Shown here piece after piece: positions 22,943-32,864 of a stretch of DNA of 33,160 nucleotides. Under the pieces are notes generated by a model. That model was not told the origin of the DNA. It saw nothing but the letters and a program-made list of their open reading frames with translations, and did not search any database. A program made the position numbers and the translations under genes. How positions within the stretch are numbered: position 1 is the stretch's first letter; every line of letters begins with the position of its first letter. Source of the stretch: JBBAEA01 sp041656175 (GTDB lineage: Bacteria; Myxococcota_A; Bradymonadia; UBA4248); assembly GCA_041656175.1 (NCBI GenBank), contig JBBAEA010000019.1:1-33160 (forward strand). The letters are read 5' to 3'.

Positions 22943-24910
22943 ATGGCTACATTAATAATGAACCGCTATTTATCCATTATATTAGCTATATTAATCTGTT
23001 TTATAGGCAATATTGCTTATGGAGACTTATTGCGGCTAGATGGCGCCGAGCGCAAGGCGTACAATAGCCTTAATGAAAGCAATTACATCAGGGCGCGTAA
23101 AGAGGGCGAAGAGATAATAGCAGAGAACCCGAACTCTTTTATGGGTAATTACGTTTTGGGTAGCGTCTTTTTACACGGCGAGGGCAATTTACTGCGTGGT
23201 TTACAGTTCCACAAACAGGCACTGCGCCGTTTTGAGGAAGAGTATTGCGAGGATGCCCCAACGCCTCGTACCGCCGATCTCCAAAAATGGCACCAACGCT
23301 TACTCATCGAGCTTGCGGACATTTACGCAGAGCTTGATGATAGACCAAAACAGCTCCTACAACTAGAACAGATTGAGAAAATCTATAATATCAGCATGGA
23401 GCAACGCAAAGTTTGGGCGCTCATGAAGTTAGAGCGCCTCGAAGAGGCGCGAAGCATTGCAACACGTAATCTTACCAGCCCCGATGAGTATTCGCGCACC
23501 ATTGCCTACAACGATCTGATTGCTATCGAGGATTCGGAGTACAACTATTTGGCTTCCTACGAAATTGGAAAACGCGGCACCGAGATCAATGTGGATAATT
23601 CCTGTGTTGTTCTCTCGAATTTGGCGCGGGCGTCTTTATCCTTGCTCAGGATCGACGAGGCGATCGATGCGTTGAGGCGCGCGAAACGTGCGAAGGAAAA
23701 GGATTGCCCGATGCACCCCGACACCCAGATGCTTCGGATTTACACACAAATGGGCGAGTACCAAAAAGCGATATCGACAGCAAAATCGTCGCGTGCGGAG
23801 CCGCCAACTAAGCGTATGCGCGTGCAAACCGAAAAAGACCAACGCGCGGCGTTTGCGGATCTTTTCTTCTCCATGGGCTATGTCGCCAAGGGCTACGACT
23901 TGATGAAAACCGTCGTACAGGCGCCAGATCGACAAGGCTATAACAGTTACTCCAAAGAGAAGTACTTTTTATCCAACATGGTACCTTACATAGCGATGCT
24001 AAACACACAGATTCTTAGACTACACGAGCAAAATGCCTTGTACAAAGCGCTTAACTCGTTTTCGTACGACTACTTTAAAGAGCTTTTTGAGCGCAACAAG
24101 GCGATCCGCGAACTTAATATGCAGCTGTGGAAGGCGCAGCAAGTCATGTTATTTCATGCTCTCAACCCCGCGACGCTCAAGGGTATACTTATACCGTTTC
24201 ACATGATCGATAATCTGCACTATCAATTCGCTTTTATCGATGCCATAGGTTTATCGACCAGCGAGCTGCTGCTATCCTTTGAGGAGCAGAGCTTAAACGA
24301 GATTGAACTAAAAGCGGTGAAGCCAAACTCTATGGCCATCCGGGCTTATATTGCATGGCGCCGTAACGACGATAACGCCGTCGCTTTGATCGACGAAGCG
24401 CTTAAAACACTACCGCATGAGCTTAACTTAACGATGCAACTGCTAAAACTTATTAAAGCAGATATTTTGTATAGGGAAGGGGCGCATAGCGATGCATATT
24501 CTAGTTTTCACGAAATTTTAGATAAATTTCCCGCAGCTTTTCGGGTACTCGAAATACCGCTACCGATATCCTTTAGCGCAGAGCAATACGACAAAGACTT
24601 TGCAGACGCAATTCTCAAAACAAAACGCTTCCTAGAAGATGACAATAGCCCATTTTTGCTCAGCATTGAGGGGCGGGAAGATGTACAAATTTGTCTGCAA
24701 AATCGCAATGGGCATCGCTATAGTTGTTCGTCCAAGGACGAGAAAGACATTGGGCTAGATGATAAGGCAAGGAGATACCGTATAGCCGATAACTTCTTAC
24801 ACAGCATCTTTACCCCGCGCGTGGATCTTACGCAGTCCGATATCAACTCGTTGGACGGAAGCCCTATTCGTATTGGCGCAGATCGAGCGCTGGAAGAGCT
24901 TTTAGACTAG
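22943..24910 (+). CDS. Exported TPR-like repeat protein
   Basis: The 655-residue protein starts MATLIMNRYLS..., with a signal peptide ending near IAYG (residue 27). ATG at 22943 has no strong ribosome-binding site; an internal ATG at 22958 would leave the signal peptide intact. The body is helix pairs of TPR type: AYNSLNESNYIRARKEGEEIIAENPN is a clear first repeat, and NLARASLSLLRIDEAIDALRRA, MGEYQKAISTAK and ILYREGAHSDAYSSFHEIL are others. The last 100 residues contain a cysteine pair (VQICLQNRNGHRYSC) and no repeats. It is probably periplasmic. The next gene is 58 bases downstream on the same strand. TPR proteins are frequent partners in MoxR/DUF58 loci, but an element and over 200 bases separate them here. 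Confidence 0.75.
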   Translation: MATLIMNRYLSIILAILICFIGNIAYGDLLRLDGAERKAYNSLNESNYIRARKEGEEIIAENPNSFMGNYVLGSVFLHGEGNLLRGLQFHKQALRRFEEEYCEDAPTPRTADLQKWHQRLLIELADIYAELDDRPKQLLQLEQIEKIYNISMEQRKVWALMKLERLEEARSIATRNLTSPDEYSRTIAYNDLIAIEDSEYNYLASYEIGKRGTEINVDNSCVVLSNLARASLSLLRIDEAIDALRRAKRAKEKDCPMHPDTQMLRIYTQMGEYQKAISTAKSSRAEPPTKRMRVQTEKDQRAAFADLFFSMGYVAKGYDLMKTVVQAPDRQGYNSYSKEKYFLSNMVPYIAMLNTQILRLHEQNALYKALNSFSYDYFKELFERNKAIRELNMQLWKAQQVMLFHALNPATLKGILIPFHMIDNLHYQFAFIDAIGLSTSELLLSFEEQSLNEIELKAVKPNSMAIRAYIAWRRNDDNAVALIDEALKTLPHELNLTMQLLKLIKADILYREGAHSDAYSSFHEILDKFPAAFRVLEIPLPISFSAEQYDKDFADAILKTKRFLEDDNSPFLLSIEGREDVQICLQNRNGHRYSCSSKDEKDIGLDDKARRYRIADNFLHSIFTPRVDLTQSDINSLDGSPIRIGADRALEELLD

Positions 24911-24968
24911 GGCTCACCATATAAACTAGCCAAAATCCATCACTCGCCAGAAAGACGGAGTATGATTG

Positions 24969-27212
24969 ATGTATATTTTTAACAAAAAAAAGTTCGCCAT
25001 AGCGATATTGAGTTTAGGGTTTGGCATCTTTTTTTGCTTTAATATAGCAAGTGCGGCGCCCCTAATTCCCGATCCACCCGAAGAAGTATTGCCTATTAAA
25101 GATGCAGAATCTTGCAGAGATGCTAAAGGCAAATGGACGGAGAAGCAGAATACGCGATATTGTCGCGTTGATGGAAAGATTGAAGGTTTACTCTTGACGG
25201 TTAACCATATAGATCCTGTGTTAACCGTACCATTCTATCCCATAACTTTTATGAGACATTATGAAGAGGGAGAGAAGCTCTATTTTTATTTTTGGATGAA
25301 AGAGAATAGAGCACATGGGGCGATGCGCGCTTACACCGAGGGCGAAGAGTTAGTGTATGAAGTCGATTACCTCAATGGGAAAGTTGAAGGAACTGCACGT
25401 TTTTACGCCAATGGGGGGAAGTTACTTGAACTTGCAAACTATAAAACAGGCATTCTTGAGGGGGACTATGCAAGGTTTAACGATGGCTCTTGTCTTCCTC
25501 TCGAGATGGGTAAATACAAAGATGGAGAAAAACATGGGCTTTGGAAGACTTATACAACGTCTTCAACTTTATATACTGAGGGCAATTACCATGAAGGTGT
25601 AGAAGATGGAGAGTGGACATATTATGATTTTTTAGCAGGTTTTAAGTTTACAAGCGGTATGAAAAAAAATGGTAAACGTGAGGGTACATGGAAAACTTGG
25701 ACCAAGGAGGGAGCGCCGTGGATAAACTTAGAATATGAGAATGATGAGCTAAAAAATAAAGAAGCTATCGACTGTAGAAACAGAGGGGGAAACATAGAAT
25801 TACAACACGATACGAGAACCATACTGTGCTATGACGAAAACGAAAATTTTGCTTTTTATTCCTTGGAATATTACCCAACGACCGAACTGTGGAGACACTT
25901 AGAGTATGACCTAAAAGCCAAGGAAATCAAAGTAACAGAATATCATCCCACCCAAGAGCTTTTAACGGAGGGTGTGTATGATTTCGAAACGGAAACTCCC
26001 AAGGGTTTGCACATCTTTACCGATCGCCAAGGCAAGGAGTACGGGCGTAGCAATATTATTAATGGTACAGGTGATTGGACCTATTACTGGTATAATGGAA
26101 ACATACAAAAGAAGGGGGCATTTAAAGATGGAAAACAAGAAGGTTTGTGGACAGCATACAACGTGCAGGGAAATAAAATTGAAGAGACGAACTATAAAAA
26201 AGGGGAGTTGGACGGAGAGCACTTACGATGGTTCGAAAACGGCGTTTTATCCTTAAGGGAGAACTACAAAAACAAAGTTCTAGATGGTGAGCGACGAGGC
26301 TACTGGATGATAGGTGGGGTGGCATGGGAAGTTGTGTACAAACGAGGCGAATTGCGAGGATTGGGTAGGGATTTCTTCCCTCAAGGTAATATTAAGCGAG
26401 AAACTGATTTTTCTTGGGGAGCGAAGCAAGGGATTAAGGAGTACTACAATACGGGCCAGCTCAAAGCGGTTGGAGACACGCTTTACGGCGACTCTCGTGA
26501 AGGTAAGTGGACGGACTACTTCAGTAACGGCAAAAAGTGGAGAGAGGCTGAGTACTCTTATGGTAAGGAGCAGAGCCCTGTGGCTATGGCTTGCTACAAT
26601 CAATCGGGCAATTGGGTATCGGATGTTGACAAGCGAGAACTCGGCTGTCGCGTGTGTAGGGTGAACGAAGAGGACTACTTCAGCCCACACTATCATATGA
26701 ATGGACACTGGATTTGGTGGTTTGATAGCGGGATTATCGAAAAGGCGGGCGCTTATGACGTCGATAAGAAAAATGGTAAATGGTACTTTAACTACCCCAA
26801 CGGGAAACGCATGATCGAAGGGTTCTACAAGGATGATTTGCCCACCGATAAGTGGCGTAGCTACTTTGATGACGGAAAAATGAAGTTCTCTGGCGATTAC
26901 AAAGATGGCAAGAGCCATGGGAAATGGATCACCTTCCACAAAAACGGCTACATCGAAAGTACGGGCATCTTCCGCGATGGAAATAAAGAAGATGAGTGGA
27001 TCTGGTATCACCCCAACGGCAGTGTCCGCGAAAAGGGAAGTTACAAAAATAACAAAGAAGTAGGCACCTGGACTAGTTACTACGATAGCGGCGAAAAAGA
27101 AGGCGAGGGCCAGTACGAAGATGGCAAGCGCCACGGAAAATGGACGTGGTGGCGTAGAGACGGTAGCATTTGGCGAGAAGTGGAGTACAAGATGGGGAAG
27201 GAGCAGAAATAA
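24969..27212 (+). CDS. Secreted MORN_2-repeat protein
   Basis: The 747-residue protein has a signal peptide (to about residue 30). Almost the whole mature chain is MORN_2-type repeats of the form G-x-W-x-Y-x2-x-G-x-x-x-x-G-x-Y-x-x-G-K-x-x-G. The last third holds the most regular copies (for example GKWYFNYPNGKRMIEGFYKD and GKWITFHKNGYIESTGIFRD). Three cysteine-paired inserts (residues 50-66, 270-288, 543-564; numbering from TTG 24966) punctuate the blocks. Such repeats form beta-hairpin stacks that bind membranes or proteins; no enzyme motif is seen. ATG at 24969 is chosen with GGAG eight bases upstream (an adjacent TTG at 24966 is possible). It is likely co-transcribed with the TPR gene 58 bases upstream. 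Confidence 0.82.
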   Translation: MYIFNKKKFAIAILSLGFGIFFCFNIASAAPLIPDPPEEVLPIKDAESCRDAKGKWTEKQNTRYCRVDGKIEGLLLTVNHIDPVLTVPFYPITFMRHYEEGEKLYFYFWMKENRAHGAMRAYTEGEELVYEVDYLNGKVEGTARFYANGGKLLELANYKTGILEGDYARFNDGSCLPLEMGKYKDGEKHGLWKTYTTSSTLYTEGNYHEGVEDGEWTYYDFLAGFKFTSGMKKNGKREGTWKTWTKEGAPWINLEYENDELKNKEAIDCRNRGGNIELQHDTRTILCYDENENFAFYSLEYYPTTELWRHLEYDLKAKEIKVTEYHPTQELLTEGVYDFETETPKGLHIFTDRQGKEYGRSNIINGTGDWTYYWYNGNIQKKGAFKDGKQEGLWTAYNVQGNKIEETNYKKGELDGEHLRWFENGVLSLRENYKNKVLDGERRGYWMIGGVAWEVVYKRGELRGLGRDFFPQGNIKRETDFSWGAKQGIKEYYNTGQLKAVGDTLYGDSREGKWTDYFSNGKKWREAEYSYGKEQSPVAMACYNQSGNWVSDVDKRELGCRVCRVNEEDYFSPHYHMNGHWIWWFDSGIIEKAGAYDVDKKNGKWYFNYPNGKRMIEGFYKDDLPTDKWRSYFDDGKMKFSGDYKDGKSHGKWITFHKNGYIESTGIFRDGNKEDEWIWYHPNGSVREKGSYKNNKEVGTWTSYYDSGEKEGEGQYEDGKRHGKWTWWRRDGSIWREVEYKMGKEQK

Positions 27213-27244
27213 ACGTTTGGGGCTAGCGCAGCAAAATACGTTTA

Positions 27245-27316
27245 AGGGAACTCTGATTCATTGGGGCTACCGCCCCAAACCCCGTCTAAGGGCTATCGCC
27301 CTTAGAACCCGTTTTT
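27245..27316 (+). repeat. Family-2 intergenic element, long copy
   Basis: AAGGGAACTCTGATTCATT is followed by hairpins GGGGCTAC-CGCCCC and AAGGGCTAT-CGCCCTT and the end GAACCCGTTTTT. It begins about 30 bases behind the MORN gene stop, in the same orientation. The head matches 32993-33015 and, inverted, 10190-10205 and 16512-16530. The 27213-27500 gap otherwise shows no gene. Confidence 0.65.
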
Positions 27317-27500
27317 ATGTTTAGAGTATTGATTTTATTGACTTTATTTTGATTATCCTACGGATTTCTTTACTCTCAAATTTTTAGCTGGCAAATCCAA
27401 GATTGTTCACAGCTTCCATAAGTTGGCGATTGAAAGCATTAGCTAAAGCAGCCATCTAACACGCCAGCTGGACCCTATAGAAAACAAGGGAGCACGCGCG

Positions 27501-28724
27501 ATGAAAACGGAATTGCCGATGGAAGGTGGTTTTGTTTACGTCGACAAAACGATGCTGATTGATGAACTCTTAAGCAATAGGTCTGAGGTCGTGCTCTTTA
27601 CGCGACCGCGCCGTTTTGGCAAAACGCTGAATATGTCGATGCTGCGCTATTTCTTTGATATCACGGAGCGCGAACGTAGTGCGGCGCTGTTTAGGGGCTT
27701 AAACATTGAAAATTCGCCGCATTACGCAAGGCGCGGAGCAAGTCCAGTGATCTTTTTGACTTTAAAAGATCTCAAATCGCCCACTTGGGCGGGAATGCTT
27801 GCTAAGCTCAATATAAAGATTGCAATCCTTTGTGAACAGTACCAAATCCTTGCGCCAAACCTTGAGGGTAGGACTGCGCGGTTCTTCGAAGATGCGCTAA
27901 ATGCTAAGCTCGATACCGATAGATTGGCTCTATCTTTACAGATGCTGAGCCAAATTTTGTGTACCCATTACGAAGAAAAAACCATTATTCTTATCGACGA
28001 GTACGATGCACCGCTGCTAGATGCCTATGAATTTGGCTATTACGATGAGGCGATTACATTTTTTAGGGTTTTCCTCGGCTCTGCGCTCAAAACAAACCCT
28101 CACCTGGGTTTTGCCGTCTTAACAGGGATCCTGCGCGTTTCTAAGGAGAGTTTGTTTTCGGGGCTTAATAATGTTCGCGTTTGCTCCATCATTGATTATC
28201 AATTTGTCGACAAATTTGGTTTTACAGATTCGGAGGTCGAGGCATTACACAACACACAGTCTGAACGCTTAAAAATGGCTCCCATGATTAGCATGCAAGG
28301 CATGCGTATGTGGTACGATGGTTACAGTTTTGGCAATAACATCAAACAATTAGAAATATATAACCCTTGGAGTGTCCTCTGTGCCCTGAGTACTTTGCAG
28401 CTTAAGGCGCATTGGGTTAACACTAGCCAAGACATGCTCATTAATATTGTGTTAAAAAAACACATCGATACCGCGCTACCCATCATTGAAAAGCTCATTA
28501 ATGGGGAAAGTATCCCGATACAACTCAACGAGAGCGCTGTGTTAAAGTCAATGCAAGAAAACGCGACACTCGATGAGTTGTGGAGTCTGCTCTTTTTTTC
28601 AGGCGATTTAACGCTTGCAACGCCACCAGATAGCCGAAATCTTTGTGATGTTCGTATGCCAAATATGGAAATTCGCGACAGTTATCGCAATACCCTACAA
28701 AGCATTATTGAAACAGGAGCTTGA
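27501..28724 (+). pseudogene. AAA-ATPase-like protein gene, shortened at both ends
   Basis: The 407-residue open frame has the AAA-ATPase-like signature: FVYVDKTMLIDELL, the nucleotide loop TRPRRFGKTLNMSML (about 32-46) and Walker B TIILIDEYDAPLLDA (about 160-174). It also has the later motif YDGYSFG and the DLTLATPPDS region. Full-length relatives are usually over 500 residues, ending in a PD-(D/E)XK nuclease-like domain. This frame stops soon after RMPNMEIRDSYR, and no remnant of the nuclease is readable in the next 250 bases, which hold family-3 and family-1 fragments. The N-terminus also lacks about ten residues normally found between LP and YVDKT. It could still make an ATPase-only protein; decay is inferred. 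ATG is preceded by GGGAG. Confidence 0.65.
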
Positions 28725-28976
28725 AGTAATGCGCAAAGTACGGGGGTAGTGCTAGAGCGGGCGCAAAGTTCTGTTTCGCCAAAAATGGGACGGGGCGTCG
28801 CGGGGTGTCCCCGCGGAGGGGGTAGTGGTAAACCCGCGCAAAGCGTGGGGTTGACACGTAGGGGACAGTTCCACTTCTATAAAAAAACTTAAAAACAGCC
28901 AAATATACAACTTTGCGCTTGCCTTGGGCGAAGCCCCCCTGCCAAAAAAGAAAAATTCGACGACTAAAAGTTTTAG
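28725..28976. repeat. Mosaic of element fragments downstream of the AAA-ATPase gene
   Basis: Family-3 sequence appears twice: GGGGGTAGTGC...GGGCGCAAAG (28743-28768) and GGGGGTAGTGGTAAACCCGCGCAAAGC (28818-28846, in two parts). A family-1 end lies at about 28913-28955 (TTGCGCTTGCC, a GGGC-gaa-GCCC stem, CCCTGCCAAAAAAG). The 3' end of the neighbouring ATPase gene is missing where this mosaic starts. Confidence 0.5.
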
Positions 28977-31900
28977 TTATTCCTCTTCTAGCCCTGGGTA
29001 GATGCACTCAGCAGGGCAAAGTTCGGCGGCCTGTACGAGGAGTTCATGATCGCCCTCGCTTCGCTCTCCGAGTTCGGCTTTCATGTCGTCGTTAAAGACG
29101 AATAGGGTTTCGCTGATGGCGAGGCATGCGCCGCAGCTAAGGCAACGTGCGCTGTCGATGAAGGGAGCTTTGGGGTCGCGGGATTCTGTGGCGCTTGGTG
29201 GGGTTGGCGGTGCAGCTGGAGCGTCATTGGCGCCAGTGTGGGGCTGGGGCGTGTCTTTGTTTTCAGCGACGGCGTCTTTGGCAGGGTCAAGATTTTCATC
29301 GTCGCGCTGCTGTGCAATGTTTAGTTTTTTGCCGCGTAGTTCTTCAATGTGTTGTTGCAAGCAGTCGAGGGCGCTGTTGTAGGCTTCGCGTTGTATTTGT
29401 TCGAGTTGTGTGGCGTGTAGGCTTTGGATCTCGGCGATTTCTTGCTCTTGGTTTTGTTTTGTTTTTTCGGCTAAAGCAGCGACGGAGCGTTGGAGCTGGG
29501 TTTTGTTGCTAAACGATAGTTCTTGGAGCGTTGTCCAACGCTGCATTCGGTCAATACAGGTGTTGGCGACCTCGCGTGTCATGACGCATTTGCGTAGAAT
29601 TCCGTCGATGACTCCCCATATAAAGGGAATTTGTGGGCTATCGAAGCGTGGGTTTTGCAAAAAATCCCAAACCTCGATGAGTTCATCGTTCCACGCCTCG
29701 TTTGGCAGAATTCGAAAATACTGGTGATAGCCAGGTTCCAAGGCTAGGGCGTGTGCAAAGGTGAAGGCAGCGTCGATATTTTGGGTATAGCCCGACTCGT
29801 CGATGGTGCTGATGGAAACTTTGGGCCAAATGGCATCGGCTTGGGGGTTTTCGTCGATAGAGAAGCGCTCTAGGCGTGTGTGGCCAATGCTGGGATCGTA
29901 CTGAAACAGCGGTGCAGTGCGTCCGTAGTGCGCCGCTTCTAGTTGTACTAGCGGCGGCAAACGCCAACCCCAAGTTGGTGTGGTGACCACGGCGACGGCA
30001 GGTCGCGGGAGTTCGTTCATTTTGTAGAGGGTTTGTAGCAACTGCTCGGGGCGCGCTAGGCTAGATTGGGCGACGAAGGCTTCGCGGTAAGCTGTCGCTA
30101 GGTAGGAGAAGCCAGGGTTGTACGGGTGAGGGCGCTGTAGCGGGTCGTTACTAACCATCAGCTCTGAAGTGGAGTCGAGCGCCAAGACATCGATTGGGCG
30201 CCCCGAGCGTATCAACTGCGAGAGCTGCGTCAGCATCGAATACAATGACGAACTCGCCTCGCCGATGCAAACCACGGGCAGGAGGCGGAGTTCATCGTAC
30301 GAAATGTCTTGCCAAGAGAACTGCTCCAAAATATTCGCGTGTGTATCGGGGTCGTAGTCCCCTGCAATATCGAGGCGCGCAACTCGCATCGCCTTAAAAG
30401 CAGTTACATGGTTCTCGGCGATGGCGTCGAATATGCCTGTGGCAAGTTCTATCGTGTCTTGGTGCTTGATAATGCGCACCCTCGGGTAGGCGTCAGCATC
30501 TGGGAGGCGCCCAGAGTGCAGCAAAATGAGATCGAGCGAATCGTTGATCTGTGCTAAAAAGTCTTCGAGCGTTTTAAGGCTAGTGCGCATGCGCGCGACA
30601 CGCTCGGGTTCGTACATTTTGTGCCCACGTGGTTGGCTTAGAAGCTTTCCTGCGAGCTTTTCGGTATTTAAAAAAGTTGCACCCGCATCGCCAAGAGCCC
30701 CCGATAGCGCTGTACTGCTAATAGCGACAGGACCATACTCGTCATCAGTGCGAAGTGCGTCCTTTAAGCGAATAACCAAACTTTTTATTTCAGCAATTAC
30801 ATCGGCCATGCGTTTTCGACGCGCTGCTCTTACGGCCGAGATATAGAAGTTGAGCAGCGTATTTTCGTTTAGGCCGATGATTTCGGCGTCATGGGGTAAA
30901 GCGGCGATGTACAGTTTAACGCCCTTGGCTAGAGTTTCGTCGGGCGTTTGCAGCGTATTTTGGTAGCTCTCAAGGAGGCTAGCGATCAGTTCACGTGCGT
31001 TTTGGGGAGGCTGCGCGATAAGCGCCATCTGTTCTTGGGCAAAGTTCACAAACTCTTGCGCAGCAAGATCATCACCAAGGCTTTCTAAAAGTCCGTCGTG
31101 TAGACTTTGGGTCTTGAGGCTACCCGCATCTTTAGACAACAGAATGAGAGGATATCGCTGTTCCGATTCCAAGCGCTGTAGCAGTGGGTTGAGCGCAGCA
31201 GGGCGAATCGAAAGCGCTGGAAGCGGGTGGTTTTTAGAATACGATGATTGCCCTGTGAGGAAAAACTGTCTAATGGCGAGTTTCCACTCTAAGCTTTCGT
31301 CTCTTTTGCGGGGGGCGGGCAGTAGTTTAGGGATTAGACGCTGCGGCATGAAATAGGGGTCAGTGTCGAGTTTGTTGTCGATGCTGCGATCTACAGGCTC
31401 AGCCGCCTCCCAACCAGCACTTAGTTTCGCAAATTCTTGCGCGTACAAAATTCCCGCATCTTTGAGCTGCGCTAAGCTTGGGCCAACAGGGTTGTTTTCT
31501 AAACAACGCAACATCGCCCCATGCACCGCAAAGCTTCCCAAGCTTCCGATACTCTGATACTCGCCGACGACATCATTCGAGAGCGAATAAAGCCGCAATT
31601 CACGCTCTTCGATGCTGCGTTTTTGTTCTTTCGAAAACAAAGGCCAAAACGACAGTTCGGCAACACTGCGCCCTTGAATAAGCACAGCCGCTTTGTGCTT
31701 AAGTGAAGCGAGGATATCACTCACATCGATAAGTCCAGGATGCGATAAAAAGAGACAATCTATTCCTTCATGAGGATCTGGCGCTTCGCCATCATTGAGT
31801 TCTATCAGTGAGATCAACTTGTGTGGGCTCTTGACGTCAAAGGCACGCAAACCGCTGTTCCTACACAAGTAATTGGCAAGATCGAGCAGTAAACCGCGTG

Positions 31901-32864
31901 CTAACGAACCAGCGGGCGCCGCTGCTATTTTGATTCTTCGCTTAGCCTTTAGAGTTGTTGATGCTTCATTTAAGTTTTCTTCGCTAAACTTAAGTAATAA
32001 AGCAATTTTACTCCAAAACTCTTCGTCATTGCCGAACAAATAGCTAAGACTTGGTCTTTTATCCAAATCGAATAGCGCCTGCCTAATGCCGCTCCAAACA
32101 GCCGAAAACTCGCGCGATTTACAATCGCCTATGACTATGATCTGCTGTTGTTTGGCGAGTAGGGTGGCAACATCGTCGGTGGGGAAAGGGGCTGTTAAAG
32201 CGATTTTAAGGACGGAGCAAGCGCGATCTACGTGATTTAAGGCTTCACTGATTTTTAACGCTGTCTCAACATAAGAACCTGCAGTGACAATACATATGCC
32301 CTCTGCTTGCCAGTTATAGCTCTGCACCGTGTCGATTTTAAGCTGGAATCGGCGCTTAAAATCAGTAAAACTCTGTGCCACGACAGCGCGTATTTTCGCT
32401 TCATCGTGTGTGGCGTGACCATCATTATTAATCGGCGTCAAGCTGTCGATCATCTCCTGCGAAGGTAAGCGCACATTTTCTAGTCGCTCGGCGAGTCGCT
32501 CGTCCATGCTACAAAGCCCAGCAATGTTAAGGCGTGCGGCGATGTCGTGTGCTAGTAAACAGTGGTAAATAGCCTCCTGCGCGTCGCAAGCCTGTAATTC
32601 AAAGGGTAGTGCATAATCGATTTTATCGTTTGCCTTGCGAATGCGGTGGTAAACCATCCTCGGCGGATCACTATGAAAAGCCTCCAAGGACGTGTCTTCT
32701 TTGGGCAACAAGACTGCTGCTCGCAAACCCAAGAGCGCCAAACCTTCTACCTGCGACACCGAAAAGCGCGCAGCACGTTTACAAATTAGCAATTCTGCGA
32801 GATTCGATGACTCTCGCGCGTTTCGAACTACCCATTTACCAGTAAGTTTCTCTTGATATGCCAC
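28977..32864 (-). CDS. Giant PFOR-like protein with degenerate thiamine site and C-terminal ferredoxin domain
   Basis: The product has about 1295 residues. GTG at 32864 is chosen because AGGAG lies six bases upstream; the ATG at 32870 abuts AGGAG. Residues ~85-140 (DAQEAIYHCLLAHDIAARLN) and ~185-250 (GICIVTAGSYVETALKISEA ... IIVIGDCKSREF) match domains I and II of pyruvate:ferredoxin oxidoreductase (PFOR). About 330-430 matches its gamma-like domain, and about 850-960 its thiamine-diphosphate domain. There the expected GDG...NTGG reads GEASSSLY...STSELM, and the domain-I DG...TSHE reads MDERLAERLE. An Ala/Pro-rich, partly coiled-coil linker leads to one 4Fe-4S domain (CLSCGAC, about 1239-1245, then CP). 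It may have lost catalysis, or be an electron-carrying or regulatory paralog. Confidence 0.7.
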   Translation of the reverse strand: MAYQEKLTGKWVVRNARESSNLAELLICKRAARFSVSQVEGLALLGLRAAVLLPKEDTSLEAFHSDPPRMVYHRIRKANDKIDYALPFELQACDAQEAIYHCLLAHDIAARLNIAGLCSMDERLAERLENVRLPSQEMIDSLTPINNDGHATHDEAKIRAVVAQSFTDFKRRFQLKIDTVQSYNWQAEGICIVTAGSYVETALKISEALNHVDRACSVLKIALTAPFPTDDVATLLAKQQQIIVIGDCKSREFSAVWSGIRQALFDLDKRPSLSYLFGNDEEFWSKIALLLKFSEENLNEASTTLKAKRRIKIAAAPAGSLARGLLLDLANYLCRNSGLRAFDVKSPHKLISLIELNDGEAPDPHEGIDCLFLSHPGLIDVSDILASLKHKAAVLIQGRSVAELSFWPLFSKEQKRSIEERELRLYSLSNDVVGEYQSIGSLGSFAVHGAMLRCLENNPVGPSLAQLKDAGILYAQEFAKLSAGWEAAEPVDRSIDNKLDTDPYFMPQRLIPKLLPAPRKRDESLEWKLAIRQFFLTGQSSYSKNHPLPALSIRPAALNPLLQRLESEQRYPLILLSKDAGSLKTQSLHDGLLESLGDDLAAQEFVNFAQEQMALIAQPPQNARELIASLLESYQNTLQTPDETLAKGVKLYIAALPHDAEIIGLNENTLLNFYISAVRAARRKRMADVIAEIKSLVIRLKDALRTDDEYGPVAISSTALSGALGDAGATFLNTEKLAGKLLSQPRGHKMYEPERVARMRTSLKTLEDFLAQINDSLDLILLHSGRLPDADAYPRVRIIKHQDTIELATGIFDAIAENHVTAFKAMRVARLDIAGDYDPDTHANILEQFSWQDISYDELRLLPVVCIGEASSSLYSMLTQLSQLIRSGRPIDVLALDSTSELMVSNDPLQRPHPYNPGFSYLATAYREAFVAQSSLARPEQLLQTLYKMNELPRPAVAVVTTPTWGWRLPPLVQLEAAHYGRTAPLFQYDPSIGHTRLERFSIDENPQADAIWPKVSISTIDESGYTQNIDAAFTFAHALALEPGYHQYFRILPNEAWNDELIEVWDFLQNPRFDSPQIPFIWGVIDGILRKCVMTREVANTCIDRMQRWTTLQELSFSNKTQLQRSVAALAEKTKQNQEQEIAEIQSLHATQLEQIQREAYNSALDCLQQHIEELRGKKLNIAQQRDDENLDPAKDAVAENKDTPQPHTGANDAPAAPPTPPSATESRDPKAPFIDSARCLSCGACLAISETLFVFNDDMKAELGERSEGDHELLVQAAELCPAECIYPGLEEE

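Noticed and set aside
26280..27134. 284-codon open frame antisense to the MORN gene
   Set aside because: It is a shadow created by the repetitive codons of the MORN_2 repeats; it has no ribosome-binding site and its composition is low-complexity.
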